From Bacillota bacterium (GTDB lineage Bacteria > Bacillota > Clostridia > Oscillospirales > Acutalibacteraceae): a stretch of DNA of 64,000 nt. The position numbers and the translations under genes were made by a program. The DNA lies in contig JAEYPT010000001.1 of NCBI GenBank assembly GCA_023410445.1, forward strand, positions 62,001 through 126,000, read 5' to 3'. Shown here in pieces: positions 35,567 through 45,269 of this stretch. The first letter of the stretch is position 1. Each line of letters opens with the position of its first letter. The notes beneath the pieces are model-generated. The model saw only the letters and a program-made list of their open reading frames with translations, was not told the DNA's origin and ran no database searches.

Positions 35567-36268
35567 ATGGAATTTATTGAGCTTGAAAATGTAGAACGGG
35601 AATACCGCGTCGGGGATGCCGTCATCAAAGCGGTGGACGGCGTCAGCTTCGCGCTGACAAAAGGAACGTTCAACGTGATCCTCGGCCAGAGCGGTGCGGG
35701 AAAAACAACGATCCTCAACATGCTGGGCGGAATGGATTCCCCGACCGCCGGGAGCATTTCGGTGGGTGACGAACTGGTGTCCACCATGTCTGAACGGGAA
35801 CTGACCGGTTACCGCCGAACAAAAATCGGCTTTGTATTCCAGTTTTACAACCTTGTACCGAACTTGACCGCGTTGGAAAACGTTCAGCTCGCGGAGGAAA
35901 TCTGCGCCGACCCGCTGGACGCGCGCGAAATGTTGGACCGCGTCGGCCTTGGAAAGCGGATGGATAATTTCCCCAGCCAGATGTCGGGCGGCGAGCAGCA
36001 GCGCGTTTCCATCGCGCGGGCGCTCGCCAAAAATCCGCAAATTGTTCTTTGCGACGAGCCCACCGGCGCGCTGGATTCCGGGACCGGCCGGAAAGTCTTA
36101 AAACTGATCCGGGATGTTTCGCGCGACCTCGGCAAAACGGTAATCATCGTTACGCATAACGCGCCGATTGCCGAAATGGCCCAAACGGTAATCCATATGC
36201 GGGACGGAAAAATCGCGGAGCAGGAATTCCACAAAAATCCGAAGGATGTGGAGGAGATCGTATGGTGA
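35567..36268 (+). CDS. MacB/LolD-type ABC transporter ATP-binding protein
   Basis: A 233-residue ATPase. Walker A GQSGAGKTT, signature MSGGEQQRVSIARA, Walker B IVLCDEPTGALD, switch histidine in IIVTHN. It is paired with the FtsX permease, overlapping it by seven bases. First gene of the TetR-controlled operon. Confidence 0.95.
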   Translation: MEFIELENVEREYRVGDAVIKAVDGVSFALTKGTFNVILGQSGAGKTTILNMLGGMDSPTAGSISVGDELVSTMSERELTGYRRTKIGFVFQFYNLVPNLTALENVQLAEEICADPLDAREMLDRVGLGKRMDNFPSQMSGGEQQRVSIARALAKNPQIVLCDEPTGALDSGTGRKVLKLIRDVSRDLGKTVIIVTHNAPIAEMAQTVIHMRDGKIAEQEFHKNPKDVEEIVW

Positions 36269-38574
36269 GGGGCGCGCTGTGGAAAAAAGCGCTCCGCGAT
36301 ATGAAAAAATCAAAAGCACAGTTCATTTCGATTTTTATCATGTCGATGCTCGCCATCAGCATTGTCACCGGGCTCGACAGCATCTGGTATACCGTGCAGA
36401 AGCACGCGCAGGCCATGTACAGCGCGACGAATCTTTCCAGCCTGTGGGTTACCGTTGCGAATCCCTCCGAGCAGGAGCTCTGGGGGATCCGGCAGATCAA
36501 GGGCGTTACCCAGGTGGAACAGCGGTATACCGTCGCCGCGGACACCAACCTGGCCGGGAACCCGACCCTGCAGATTTATGCGCTGGATGACCGCAGCACG
36601 CAGGACCAGCCCGACTTGCAGCAGGGAACGTTCCCCAAAAGCGGCGGCGCGGTGCTGGATGAGATGTTTGCCAAAGCCCATGGGCTGAAGATCGGCGACA
36701 GCGTTTCCGTGAAGCTGAACGACAAATGGGTCCGTGTGCCGATAACGGGGCTCGCACTGAGCAGCGAGCAGATTTTCGCCGTGAAGAATTCTTCCACGAT
36801 GATGCCGGACCCGAATACCTACGGTTTTCTGGTGGTTCGCACTGGTGTGCTGGAAAGCGTCTACGGCCGGAAGGTCTACAATCAGATCGGTGTGAAAACG
36901 TCCCCAGGTGCCGACCTCACGCAGGTGGAGCAGAAGGCGGACGCCGTCATCGGGAACGACCTGATCGGAGTCATCGCTCAGGCGGACAGCAGCAGCGTCA
37001 ATAGCGTGAATTCCCGCATCCAGCAGTTCCGCACACTTTCCCTTGTGTTTCCTGCTCTGTTCTTTATTGTAACGGCGCTCATCACGCAGAGTACGATGGT
37101 GCGAATGGTCGAAAACCAACGTGGGCAGATCGGCCTTTTAAAGGCGCTTGGCTACAGCCGAAGGAGCATCCTGTGGCACTACACCTCCTACGGCGTTATG
37201 GTCGGGTTGATCGGCATTCTCGCGGGTTTGCTGACCGGCCCCAACGTTTTCGGCCGGGTTCTGGTTCCGCGAATCCGGCTGACGTTCAGCGACTATAACC
37301 TGAGCGTCAATTGGGGAAACTTCGCGTTTGCCTCCGCGCTGATCCTGCTTTGCACGGGCGGCGTGTCGTTCTACGCCTGCTGGAAGCTTCAGGGGGATAC
37401 CCCGGCGACGCTCTTGCGCGACAAGCCGCCGAAAAAGGGCAGCCATATTTTTCTGGAGACCATCCCCGCGCTGTGGCAGAAGATGAAGTTCAGCAGCAAG
37501 CTGATTGCCCGGAACACCATGAAAAACAAAAGCCGCCTCATTATGAGTACCATTGGCGTCATGGGCTGCACAGGAGCCATTCTCTCGGCGCTGACCATCC
37601 GAACCATGATCGGGGGCATCACCGATCAGATGTATACGAAAATCTTTACTTACGACCAGAAAATCCTGCTGGATACCACCAAGACGGATACCCGTTACCT
37701 TGCGAGCCAGCCCATCAACGGCATCACACAGCAGGTGCAGGAGGGCGCACTGGAACTGATCTGCCCCGACGGAAGACGGAAGATGGAGCCGGTGACCATT
37801 ACGCCGAAAAACAGCCCTCTGATCCATTTACAGGATGTTTTCGGCAACGCGGTTACTTTGCCCGACAGCGGGCTCGTCATCAGCCGTAAGCTCACCGAGA
37901 CGCTCGGCGTGAAGCCGGGCGATCAGATTCAGATAAAGCGCACGGACAACAAATACGTTTCCGTTCCAATTGTAAAGGTAGCCTACTTTGCCTCCGGTCA
38001 GGAATTTTTCATGACGGAAACCTACTGGAAGTCCCTCGGAGAAACCTTCACGCCGACCGCGCTGCTCGTTAAGTGGAACGGCCCGCCGAACCAGAGGTTC
38101 CTTTCCAGCAACGCAGTCAAGGAATCCATTACGCGGGAGACTCAGAATCAGGGGCTCGCCAGCAATATTCAGGTCATCAACATGGCGGTTGCAATGATGA
38201 TTACCATGGGCGCGGCGCTGGCCTTCGTGGTGCTGTACAACACCAGTATCCTCAATTTCACCGAGCGGGTACGCGACCTTGCGACCCTCCGGGTGCTCGG
38301 GTTCCATCACGACGAGATCCGGAGTCTGGTGCTGATTGAAAACTACTTTTCCGTGCTGCTCGGCATGATCTTCGGTATACCGGTCGGAAGACTGATTTCC
38401 GGTCTTGTAGCGAGCAACCTTGACCAGCGTATGGACCTTTCCGGCAGCGTCACGCCGGAGAATATTCTGATCGCCGGTATTCTGACCGTTATTTTCGCCT
38501 GGATCATCAATAAGGCGGTTGCGAAAAAAATGAAAAAACTTGATATGCTTTCCGCGCTCAAGAGCGTTGAATAA
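36262..38574 (+). CDS. FtsX-family ABC permease, two-domain type
   Basis: A 770-residue permease with a span near residues 20-40, a large external domain, a first FtsX block of three spans (about 255-385), one span near 425-445, a second external domain and a second FtsX block (about 645-765). This 10-span-like duplicated layout differs from the 4-span MacB type in the first efflux operon and is closer to the BceB/YknZ-distant, lipoprotein-export type permeases. Landmarks include GLLKALGYSRRSI and LATLRVLGFHHDEIRSLVLIEN. It is encoded between its ATPase and an HlyD-like adaptor. Confidence 0.92.
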   Translation: MVRGALWKKALRDMKKSKAQFISIFIMSMLAISIVTGLDSIWYTVQKHAQAMYSATNLSSLWVTVANPSEQELWGIRQIKGVTQVEQRYTVAADTNLAGNPTLQIYALDDRSTQDQPDLQQGTFPKSGGAVLDEMFAKAHGLKIGDSVSVKLNDKWVRVPITGLALSSEQIFAVKNSSTMMPDPNTYGFLVVRTGVLESVYGRKVYNQIGVKTSPGADLTQVEQKADAVIGNDLIGVIAQADSSSVNSVNSRIQQFRTLSLVFPALFFIVTALITQSTMVRMVENQRGQIGLLKALGYSRRSILWHYTSYGVMVGLIGILAGLLTGPNVFGRVLVPRIRLTFSDYNLSVNWGNFAFASALILLCTGGVSFYACWKLQGDTPATLLRDKPPKKGSHIFLETIPALWQKMKFSSKLIARNTMKNKSRLIMSTIGVMGCTGAILSALTIRTMIGGITDQMYTKIFTYDQKILLDTTKTDTRYLASQPINGITQQVQEGALELICPDGRRKMEPVTITPKNSPLIHLQDVFGNAVTLPDSGLVISRKLTETLGVKPGDQIQIKRTDNKYVSVPIVKVAYFASGQEFFMTETYWKSLGETFTPTALLVKWNGPPNQRFLSSNAVKESITRETQNQGLASNIQVINMAVAMMITMGAALAFVVLYNTSILNFTERVRDLATLRVLGFHHDEIRSLVLIENYFSVLLGMIFGIPVGRLISGLVASNLDQRMDLSGSVTPENILIAGILTVIFAWIINKAVAKKMKKLDMLSALKSVE

Positions 38575-38599
38575 AGAACATAGACACAGGAGGCAAATC

Positions 38600-39787
38600 G
38601 TGAAACATTGGATTGCACAGCATAAAAAAATTGCATTCGTCTCAGCCGGGGTCCTTCTGGTTCTGGTTGCCGTGCTCGGAATCGTCCGGATCCGAGCGGC
38701 GGGACGTTCGGCGGGGGACGGCGTTTCCTCCGCTGCCCCGCAGAACAGCGAGATTGACGCGTGGGGCGAGGTAAAATACAGTAAGGCGGTTGACGTCACC
38801 ATCGATTTTCCCGCCACAGTGACCGACGTAGCCGTCAAGGAGGGCGACCGCGTGACTCTCGGACAGACGCTGGTTACGCTTGACCTTTCGGAATATCAGG
38901 GTAATCTCGCAAAACTCAGGCAGCAGGTCGCGTCCAATCAGGCGGGGCTTCCCGCCGCCACACAGAGCATTTCTGCGCTGGAGGCCGACATTGCCGAAAC
39001 GCAGAGCGTTCTGGACCGGAAAACCGGGGAATACGACAGCGGTACCGCGCCGGACCTGAAAACAGCGCAGAACGCGCTCACGCTGGCGCAGAAGCAGGAG
39101 TCGGACGCCGCGCGGGACCTGCAGAACTATCAGTCGCTCTATAAGGCCGGGGCCGTGTCGAAAACCGTGCTTGACCAGTACACGTCGGCGCACGACCAGA
39201 AGCAGACGGGGCTTGCGAACGCGCAGGCAGCTCTTCGGAAAGCCCAGACGGCTCTCCAGGACGAGATTGACCAGACGTCCGTTTCTCTGAAAGCCAAACA
39301 GACGCAGCTGGAAAACTTGAAAAACGGCAATACGGCAAACACCGGAAAGCAGCAGGCGGGCCTTTCCTCCGCACAGGTGGACCTCAATCTGATGACGGCG
39401 CGCGGAGCGAAGGACTTTCTGAAAGGGAACAACATTGTCAGCAACCTGAAAAACGGGATCGTGCAGGGTGTTTCGGTCAACAGCGCCGACCACCTCGGCG
39501 TGCAAAACGCCCCGACCAAGGTGCTCCAGATCATCGACGCGGATTCCCTGACCGTGAGCGCCGAAGTGAACGAGGAATTCATCGGGTATGTAAAACCCGG
39601 TGAAACCGTGCGAATCGTGCCGACCTCAGCACCGGACAAAACGCTTTCCGGCACGGTGACGCAAATCCCGAACCTTGCGCAGGAAAAGGACGGCAAGCGC
39701 GTGGTGCGCGTGCTGGTAAAACCGCAGGACCCGAACGGTCTGCTCAAACCCGGGTACACGGCAGACGTGTACTTCCCGGAGAAATAA
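38600..39787 (+). CDS. HlyD-like efflux adaptor
   Basis: A 395-residue adaptor starting at GTG 38600 with AGGAGG at 38588-38593. The N-terminal span is about residues 12-30. Lipoyl-type segment VKEGDRVTLGQTLVTLDLS is followed by a long coiled-coil hairpin (about residues 105-245) and beta segments near the C-terminus (VNEEFIGYVKPGETVRIVPTS). It links permease and TolC-like protein. It lies 26 bases after the permease and 14 bases before the TolC-like gene. Confidence 0.88.
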   Translation: MKHWIAQHKKIAFVSAGVLLVLVAVLGIVRIRAAGRSAGDGVSSAAPQNSEIDAWGEVKYSKAVDVTIDFPATVTDVAVKEGDRVTLGQTLVTLDLSEYQGNLAKLRQQVASNQAGLPAATQSISALEADIAETQSVLDRKTGEYDSGTAPDLKTAQNALTLAQKQESDAARDLQNYQSLYKAGAVSKTVLDQYTSAHDQKQTGLANAQAALRKAQTALQDEIDQTSVSLKAKQTQLENLKNGNTANTGKQQAGLSSAQVDLNLMTARGAKDFLKGNNIVSNLKNGIVQGVSVNSADHLGVQNAPTKVLQIIDADSLTVSAEVNEEFIGYVKPGETVRIVPTSAPDKTLSGTVTQIPNLAQEKDGKRVVRVLVKPQDPNGLLKPGYTADVYFPEK

Positions 39788-39801
39788 GGAGGGAATAATA
39801 A

Positions 39802-41019
39802 ATGAAATTTCAGAAAACGGTGGCAATCCTTCTTTCGGCCCTTCTGCTCGGGGGAGCTTCCCTGCCTGCCTTCGCGGCGGAAACAGCCCCGGCTGTGCAG
39901 ACGGTGACCGTGAACTATACCGACATCGAGGGGTACGTGCGCAGCAATAACCAGACCATCCGGGCGAACGACAAGACGCTCAATGCCCTGAGCGACAACG
40001 ACGCGGCACAGCAGAAGATGGATGCGCTCAGCAGCAGCGAGAGCAGTCTTCAAACCGTGAGCAAGCAGCTCCAGCAGGTGATGCTGCCGCAGACGGTTAC
40101 GGGCGAGGAGAAGGCAATCAATGCATCCCTGCAGGCGAGCGTTGCTTCCATCAATGCAATCTGCTCCATTCTCAGCAGCGAATCCGACCAGCTCAGTACC
40201 GATCAGGATACGGTGGACAAAACGGAGTTTCAGATGGACGGGGCGGCCGACCAGATCGTCGTCGCTGCACAGAAGCTGTTCGTCACCTGGCACGCGCTTG
40301 ACCTGCAGCGCACCGTCCTGACGCAGAAGCAGAAGGTTGCGGCCGACACGCTGAAAGCCGCACAGGCGAAGGCGGCGGCCGGGCTGATCACCCAGACCGA
40401 TCTTTTAAACGTCCGTCAGCAGCAGACCTCAGCTGCTGATCAGCTTGCAACGCTGGTCAACCAAATGAAGATTATACGGGACAGCCTTCGCACCCTTTTG
40501 GGCTATTCCTCCGATTACGACCTGAATCTCACCACAATGCCGCAGGCCAACACGGCGGAAATCGCAAAAATGAACTACACAGCGGATTCGCTGACGGCCT
40601 TTAATGCAAACTGGGATTTGAAAGAAAAGGCAAAGGAAAAAGAAATTGCCGACGATAACCGCGATGCCGGCCTTGATTCCACCGTTAACCTTTACCACGC
40701 GGCGGCGCTCAAATACGAGCAGACCAAAAATCAGTTCGACGCTGCATTCCGGCAGGCCTACGACGACGTTGCGCTCAAGCAGAGCCTGCTCGCGTCGGCA
40801 CAGTCCGCTTACACGGCGAAAGCGCAGGCATTGGACGCAGTGCGGCGGCAGAACGCCGTCGGCGTCGCCTCCCCGCTGGACCTGGAAAACGCGCAGCTCG
40901 ACGCCGCAAACGCGCAGGCCTCGCTCAGTCAGGCGCAATACGACCTGTTTTCCTCGCAGGAGCAATATCGGTGGGCGCTCCGAGGTACCCTGAGCCTGTC
41001 TTCTTCAGCGCAGCAGTGA
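39802..41019 (+). CDS. TolC-like secreted coiled-coil protein
   Basis: A 405-residue protein with signal peptide ending in LPAFAAE. The body is helical with repeated Ala/Gln/Asp/Leu segments, and two TolC-like stretches are visible (AAAGLITQTDLLNVRQQQTSAADQL and NAVGVASPLDLENAQLDAANAQ), spaced as the two repeats of TolC. These are a better fit to TolC than the first operon's protein. It closes the TetR-controlled operon, the reverse of the gene order in the other efflux system. AGGAGGG precedes the ATG. Confidence 0.8.
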   Translation: MKFQKTVAILLSALLLGGASLPAFAAETAPAVQTVTVNYTDIEGYVRSNNQTIRANDKTLNALSDNDAAQQKMDALSSSESSLQTVSKQLQQVMLPQTVTGEEKAINASLQASVASINAICSILSSESDQLSTDQDTVDKTEFQMDGAADQIVVAAQKLFVTWHALDLQRTVLTQKQKVAADTLKAAQAKAAAGLITQTDLLNVRQQQTSAADQLATLVNQMKIIRDSLRTLLGYSSDYDLNLTTMPQANTAEIAKMNYTADSLTAFNANWDLKEKAKEKEIADDNRDAGLDSTVNLYHAAALKYEQTKNQFDAAFRQAYDDVALKQSLLASAQSAYTAKAQALDAVRRQNAVGVASPLDLENAQLDAANAQASLSQAQYDLFSSQEQYRWALRGTLSLSSSAQQ

Positions 41020-41056
41020 AATAACGAAAAAAGCATGGAGTGCCGGAGGGAAAACA

Positions 41057-41065
41057 TGGTACAAT
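41057..41065 (+). promoter_or_regulatory. Extended -10 promoter of the two-component genes
   Basis: TGG-TACAAT (41057-41065), about 65 bases before the regulator start. The -35 is poor. It allows separate expression from the efflux operon. Confidence 0.5.
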
Positions 41066-41128
41066 AAGGCACGGCTTTCCCATTTAACGCATGCTTTCGG
41101 CAGGCGCGGGTAGCCTGGAAGGAGAAGT

Positions 41129-41824
41129 ATGGAAAAGATATTGATAGCGGACGACGATCGGGAAATCGCCGATCTGATCTCCGATGCGCTGACAGACGAA
41201 GGCTTCGAGTGTCTGACGTCCGTGAACGGCGAAGACGCTTTTGCCCGGATCAAAAACAATCCGGACATTTCCCTCATCCTTCTGGATATCATGCTGCCGG
41301 ATGTTGACGGCCTGGAAATCTGCCGCCGCATCCGGGAAGAAATTTCGTGTCCGATTCTGTTCGTCACGGCGAAAAGTCGCACCTACGACGCGATGCTTGG
41401 TTTTGAAATGGGGGCGGACGATTACATTACAAAGCCCTTTGTCGTGGAGGAGCTGGTCGCACGCGTGAAGGCACATCTGCGCCGGGAGAAGCGGAGCCTG
41501 CGGAAAAAATCGGAGGTTCTGGAAGCGGGGGACGTGCGGCTGGATACGGAAAGCTACGACGTCACCGTGGGAGGGGAACCGGTGAATCTTTCCCTGAGGG
41601 AGTTTCAGCTTCTGCGCTATCTTTGTGAAAACGCCGGCCGGGTCGTTTCGCGCGAACAGATTTTTGAAGCCGTATGGGGCACGGATTATGCCGACATCGG
41701 AACGGTGGCCGTCAACATCAAGAATCTGCGCGATAAACTGGACCGCGACGGTAAGCGGATTAAAACCGTTTGGGGCGTCGGGTACAAGTTTGTAAGAAAC
41801 GAGGAGAACGGCGGTGAGCATTAA
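41129..41824 (+). CDS. OmpR/PhoB family response regulator
   Basis: A 231-residue two-component regulator. The receiver has the acidic pocket DDDRE, the phosphoacceptor D53 in LILLDIMLPD, T in VTAKS and K in TKPF. The C-terminal winged helix contains REFQLLRYLCENAGRVVSREQIFEAVWG and VNIKNLRDKL. It overlaps the kinase gene by eleven bases. Position behind the second efflux operon suggests it may control it or respond to the same stress. Confidence 0.95.
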   Translation: MEKILIADDDREIADLISDALTDEGFECLTSVNGEDAFARIKNNPDISLILLDIMLPDVDGLEICRRIREEISCPILFVTAKSRTYDAMLGFEMGADDYITKPFVVEELVARVKAHLRREKRSLRKKSEVLEAGDVRLDTESYDVTVGGEPVNLSLREFQLLRYLCENAGRVVSREQIFEAVWGTDYADIGTVAVNIKNLRDKLDRDGKRIKTVWGVGYKFVRNEENGGEH

Positions 41825-43094
41825 AATCAAGTTCCCCTTTTTTGTCCTGCTGATTATGTTGCTGAACTTTTTGCTCCTTGGCGGATACTACCGTTTTTAC
41901 CTGGCAACGCAGATTTCCGAGACCAGCAACGAGGGTCAGAACAAGCTCCAGCAGGAGACAGACCGCCTCGTCGCCGATCTGAGAAACGGCTCCGACGCTT
42001 CCGCCCGGCTGACAAAGATCGCGCAGTCGGAAAATCTTGTAATCCGGGTGCAGGATCAGACGGGAAAGGTGATGTTTCAGACAGGAAGCGAGCCGGGAAT
42101 CCGGTTTGAACGTCACGCCTCCGGGCTGATCCCGTTCGGGGGGCAGGTCTGCCTGCTGCAGGTTACGCAGGGAGTTTCCATTACAAATCTAACCGAGTTC
42201 CAGATTGCCGGCGACCTCATTATGACGGAATGCGGCATCATTTTTGTTGTGCTGTTGCTGAGCGGCTTTTATATCTACGTACGCTATGCGGTTTCGGTTG
42301 TTTCCCTGCAGCAGAAAATGGAGCGCTACCGATCCGGCATCGTTCCGGAACGCACTTCCCGGAAGGATGAGCTCGGGCAGCTGCAGAACGAATTCGCCGA
42401 TTTAACGGACGCATTGGAAGAGGAAAAGCAGAATCAGAACCGGATTATCGCCTCAATTTCTCACGACGTAAAAACCCCGCTAACCTCCGTCATGGGCTAT
42501 GCGGAGCGTCTGAAAAAAAGCTCGCTGTCCCCGGAAAAGCGGGAGCAGTACGTCGATACCATCTACCGGAAATCCGTCGTCATCAAAACATTGATTGATG
42601 ATTTTGACGAGTACCTGAGCTACCACACGCAGTCTTCCCTCAAGCGGCAGCTTGTGTCGGCGGAGCAGCTTTGCGGAATTCTGCGGCTGGATTACGAGGG
42701 GGAACTTAAGGAACGGGGCGTGTCGTTTTCCATTCGGGACGGCTGCCCGCAGGCTGGGCTCTCCGTGGACCTTTCCCGTATCCGCCGCATCTTCGGAAAC
42801 CTGATTGACAACAGCCTCAAGCATACGGGCGAACGCCCGCCGGAAATCACCATTTCCTGCGCGGAACGGGAACATTCCGTCCTTTTCACCGTGGAGGACA
42901 GCGGCACCGGAGTAAGAGAAGAAGAATTGAAAAACATCTTCGAACCGTTCTTCACGTCGGACCACGCCCGCACTTTTGCCGGGCTCGGTCTTTCCATCTG
43001 CCGGGAGATTGCCGAGGCGCACGGCGGCTGCATCTGGGCGGAAAATCGCTCGGAGGGCGGTCTGCGCGTCTGCGTCAGTCTGCCGGAGGCTTAA
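41814..43094 (+). CDS. Sensor histidine kinase
   Basis: A 426-residue kinase. Spans lie near residues 5-25 and 138-158, enclosing an external sensor of about 110 residues, then HAMP, and the HisKA box with H217 in SISHDVKTPLTSVMGYAERL. The HATPase domain shows NLIDNSLKHTGE, EDSGTGV and FAGLGLSICREI. It partners with the overlapping OmpR regulator. The starting codon is GTG at 41814, chosen by overlap and the ribosome binding site AACGGCGG. Confidence 0.94.
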   Translation: MSIKIKFPFFVLLIMLLNFLLLGGYYRFYLATQISETSNEGQNKLQQETDRLVADLRNGSDASARLTKIAQSENLVIRVQDQTGKVMFQTGSEPGIRFERHASGLIPFGGQVCLLQVTQGVSITNLTEFQIAGDLIMTECGIIFVVLLLSGFYIYVRYAVSVVSLQQKMERYRSGIVPERTSRKDELGQLQNEFADLTDALEEEKQNQNRIIASISHDVKTPLTSVMGYAERLKKSSLSPEKREQYVDTIYRKSVVIKTLIDDFDEYLSYHTQSSLKRQLVSAEQLCGILRLDYEGELKERGVSFSIRDGCPQAGLSVDLSRIRRIFGNLIDNSLKHTGERPPEITISCAEREHSVLFTVEDSGTGVREEELKNIFEPFFTSDHARTFAGLGLSICREIAEAHGGCIWAENRSEGGLRVCVSLPEA

Positions 43095-43120
43095 TATTAT
43101 AAGGAATTTTACGTTAGAAC

Positions 43121-43158
43121 GCGGTCCTGCGCTTTCAGAAAGCGGGGCCGCTTTTTTT
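43121..43158 (+). terminator. Terminator after the two-component genes
   Basis: Stem GCGGTCC...CGCTTT with AAAGCG...GGGCCGC (one G-T pair) followed by TTTTTTT. Confidence 0.75.
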
Positions 43159-43180
43159 ATTCCCTTTTCCGACAAAGGGC

Positions 43181-43209
43181 GTGACAATCAAGGAGAAAAA
43201 TGATAAACT
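43181..43209 (+). promoter_or_regulatory. Promoter of the EtfBA-lactate dehydrogenase operon
   Basis: GTGACA (43181-43186), 17-base spacer, TAAACT (43204-43209). Downstream, TCGCTTT (43220-43226) and AAAGCGA (43260-43266) form an inverted repeat that could be an operator or an mRNA stem covering the ribosome binding site. Confidence 0.5.
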
Positions 43210-43273
43210 GTTCTCATTATCGCTTTAAATCGATAGCAATTAAAAGCAATAAATTAACGAAAGCGAGATTGTC

Positions 43274-44062
43274 ATGAGAATCGTTGTCTGTATCAAACAG
43301 GTTCCCGCCTCCTCCAAGGTTGAAGTTGACCCGGAGAACGGCACGCTGAAACGTGTCGGAACGGAGACGAAAACGAACCCGTATGATTTGTTTGCCATTG
43401 AAACGGCTCTGCGGCTGCGCGAAAAACTGGGCGGCACAGTCACTGCGCTGACCATGGGTCCCCGGCAGGCCGGGGAGATGATGCTTGACGCGTACCAGAT
43501 GGGCGTCGATGAGGCGGCGGTGCTGTCCGACCGCAAGTTCGCCGGTTCCGACGTGCTTGCCACGTCGTATACGCTGTCACTCGGGATTCGCGCGCTGGGC
43601 GGCGCCGATTTGATTATCTGCGGACGGCAGACGACCGACGGGGATACCGCGCAGATCGGCCCGGCGGTTGCGGAGCACCTTGGTATTCCGCACGCGGCCT
43701 GGGTGAGCGGGGTTGAGAGCGCGACGCCGGAAGAAATCTGCGTGCGGCAGGAGCTGGCCAGCGTCGTACAGGTTTCCGCGATGCGCTACCCGTGTTTGAT
43801 TACGGTGGAAAAAGATATTTTTGTACCGCGGCTTCCCTCCTACCGCCTCCGGCTCGCTACAGCGGACCGCGCGGTGAAGTATCTCTCGTTTGAGGATCTG
43901 CCGGAGCAGAATCTAAGCCGCTGCGGGCTGATCGGCTCGCCGACCTCGGTGGAGCGCATGTTCCCACCGGCCCCCTCCACTGGGCAGATTTATCTAGAGG
44001 GTTCCGGCCCGGAAAAGGCCGATCGACTTTTTGAGCAGCTCCTTAATCGGAAGCTTTTGTAA
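43274..44062 (+). CDS. etfB: Electron transfer flavoprotein beta subunit
   Basis: A 262-residue EtfB/FixA. It begins with the typical IVVCIKQVPASSKVEVD and has the nucleotide-binding stretch GADLIICGRQTTDGDTAQIG. In confurcating complexes EtfB binds NAD and a bifurcating FAD. The gene heads an operon with a ferredoxin-fused EtfA and an FAD lactate-type dehydrogenase, the same order as lctBCD of Acetobacterium woodii. The ribosome binding site is weak (AAGCGAG) and may be masked by the inverted repeat described above. Confidence 0.94.
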   Translation: MRIVVCIKQVPASSKVEVDPENGTLKRVGTETKTNPYDLFAIETALRLREKLGGTVTALTMGPRQAGEMMLDAYQMGVDEAAVLSDRKFAGSDVLATSYTLSLGIRALGGADLIICGRQTTDGDTAQIGPAVAEHLGIPHAAWVSGVESATPEEICVRQELASVVQVSAMRYPCLITVEKDIFVPRLPSYRLRLATADRAVKYLSFEDLPEQNLSRCGLIGSPTSVERMFPPAPSTGQIYLEGSGPEKADRLFEQLLNRKLL

Positions 44063-44074
44063 GGAGGGAAGAGT

Positions 44075-45265
44075 ATGGATTTTTTACGGTTTTACGAAGA
44101 CCGCTGTGACCTTTGCCGGGAGTGTGTTGAAAAATGCCCGTTTCATGCGCTTCACATGGGGGACCGTGGAATCGAGGTCAGTGACGCCTGCCGCATGTGT
44201 GGTGTTTGCGTGAGGGCGTGCCCGAAATCGGCCATCGCCTTTGAGCAAAAGGCCGGTACGGTGGATAAGAGCAAATGGAACGGCATCCTGGTTTACATAG
44301 AGCAGGAAAACGGACAGATGCATCCGGTTGCGTATGAACTGCTCGGCGAGGCACGCAGGCTTGCGGCCAAGGTGGGCTATGAGGTGTACGCGGTTCTGGT
44401 CGGCCCTGCGGGTACGGCGGAAAACGCCCAAAAGCTGTTGCCCTACGGTGTGCGAAAGGTGTTTTCCTATCAGCACTCAGGGTTTGAGGGATTCAAAGCG
44501 GATTGCTACACGGATGCGGTTTCCGATTGCATTGCGGCGCTGCATCCCTCGGTTGTGCTGATCGGCGCAACGGCGCTCGGGCGCTCGCTTGCCCCGCGTC
44601 TTTCCACCCGTTTTCATACGGGTCTGACGGCCGACTGCACGAAGCTGGACATTCGGCCGGATACCGACCTTGTGCAGATACGGCCCGCGTTTGGCGGTAA
44701 TATCATGGCGCAGATTCGCATCAGCGATTCGCGTCCCCAGTTTGCGACGGTGCGCTACCGGGTGATGGACCGCGCGGAAAAGGTGACGAACCCTTCCGGC
44801 GAGGTCGTGTGCTGTCCTGTTTCCGACGATATGGCGCGTTCGCGCATTGAGGTGCGCTCTGTCCGTCCGGTCGAAAAGAAAAAGATGATCGATGAAGAGG
44901 ATGTCCTCGTTGTCGCGGGGCGCGGCGTACGGGATGAAAAAGGTCTCGCGATGCTGCACGGGCTGGCGGAGCGCCTCGGCGGGCAGCTGTGCTTTACCCG
45001 TCCGATGGTAGAGGGCGGGCACGGCGACAATGCCCATCAGGTTGGTCTTTCGGGCCGCACCGTGAAGCCGAAGCTGATCATTGCCTGCGGCGTTTCGGGA
45101 GCCATCCAGTTTGCTTCCGGTATGAACGGGTCGGAGTGCATCGTGGCGATCAACAGCGACCCTAAGGCGCTGATTTTTAATATTGCCCACATCTGCATCG
45201 TAGACGACCTGTATGCGGTCGTGCCGCGGTTGTTGGAGCGCCTCAGTGCGCGGAAGGAGGAGTGA
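44075..45265 (+). CDS. etfA: Electron transfer flavoprotein alpha subunit with N-terminal 2[4Fe-4S] domain
   Basis: A 396-residue EtfA. The first 60 residues carry two CX2CX2CX3CP motifs (CDLCRECVEKCP and CRMCGVCVRACP), so a ferredoxin-like domain is fused to the flavoprotein. The C-terminal FAD domain has the EtfA signature SGAIQFASGMNGSECIVAINSDPKALIF (residues about 342-369). The arrangement is that of bifurcating ETFs such as LctC. The iron-sulfur domain would pass low-potential electrons from ferredoxin. AAGGAGGG precedes the ATG. Confidence 0.94.
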   Translation: MDFLRFYEDRCDLCRECVEKCPFHALHMGDRGIEVSDACRMCGVCVRACPKSAIAFEQKAGTVDKSKWNGILVYIEQENGQMHPVAYELLGEARRLAAKVGYEVYAVLVGPAGTAENAQKLLPYGVRKVFSYQHSGFEGFKADCYTDAVSDCIAALHPSVVLIGATALGRSLAPRLSTRFHTGLTADCTKLDIRPDTDLVQIRPAFGGNIMAQIRISDSRPQFATVRYRVMDRAEKVTNPSGEVVCCPVSDDMARSRIEVRSVRPVEKKKMIDEEDVLVVAGRGVRDEKGLAMLHGLAERLGGQLCFTRPMVEGGHGDNAHQVGLSGRTVKPKLIIACGVSGAIQFASGMNGSECIVAINSDPKALIFNIAHICIVDDLYAVVPRLLERLSARKEE

Positions 45266-45269
45266 ACGG

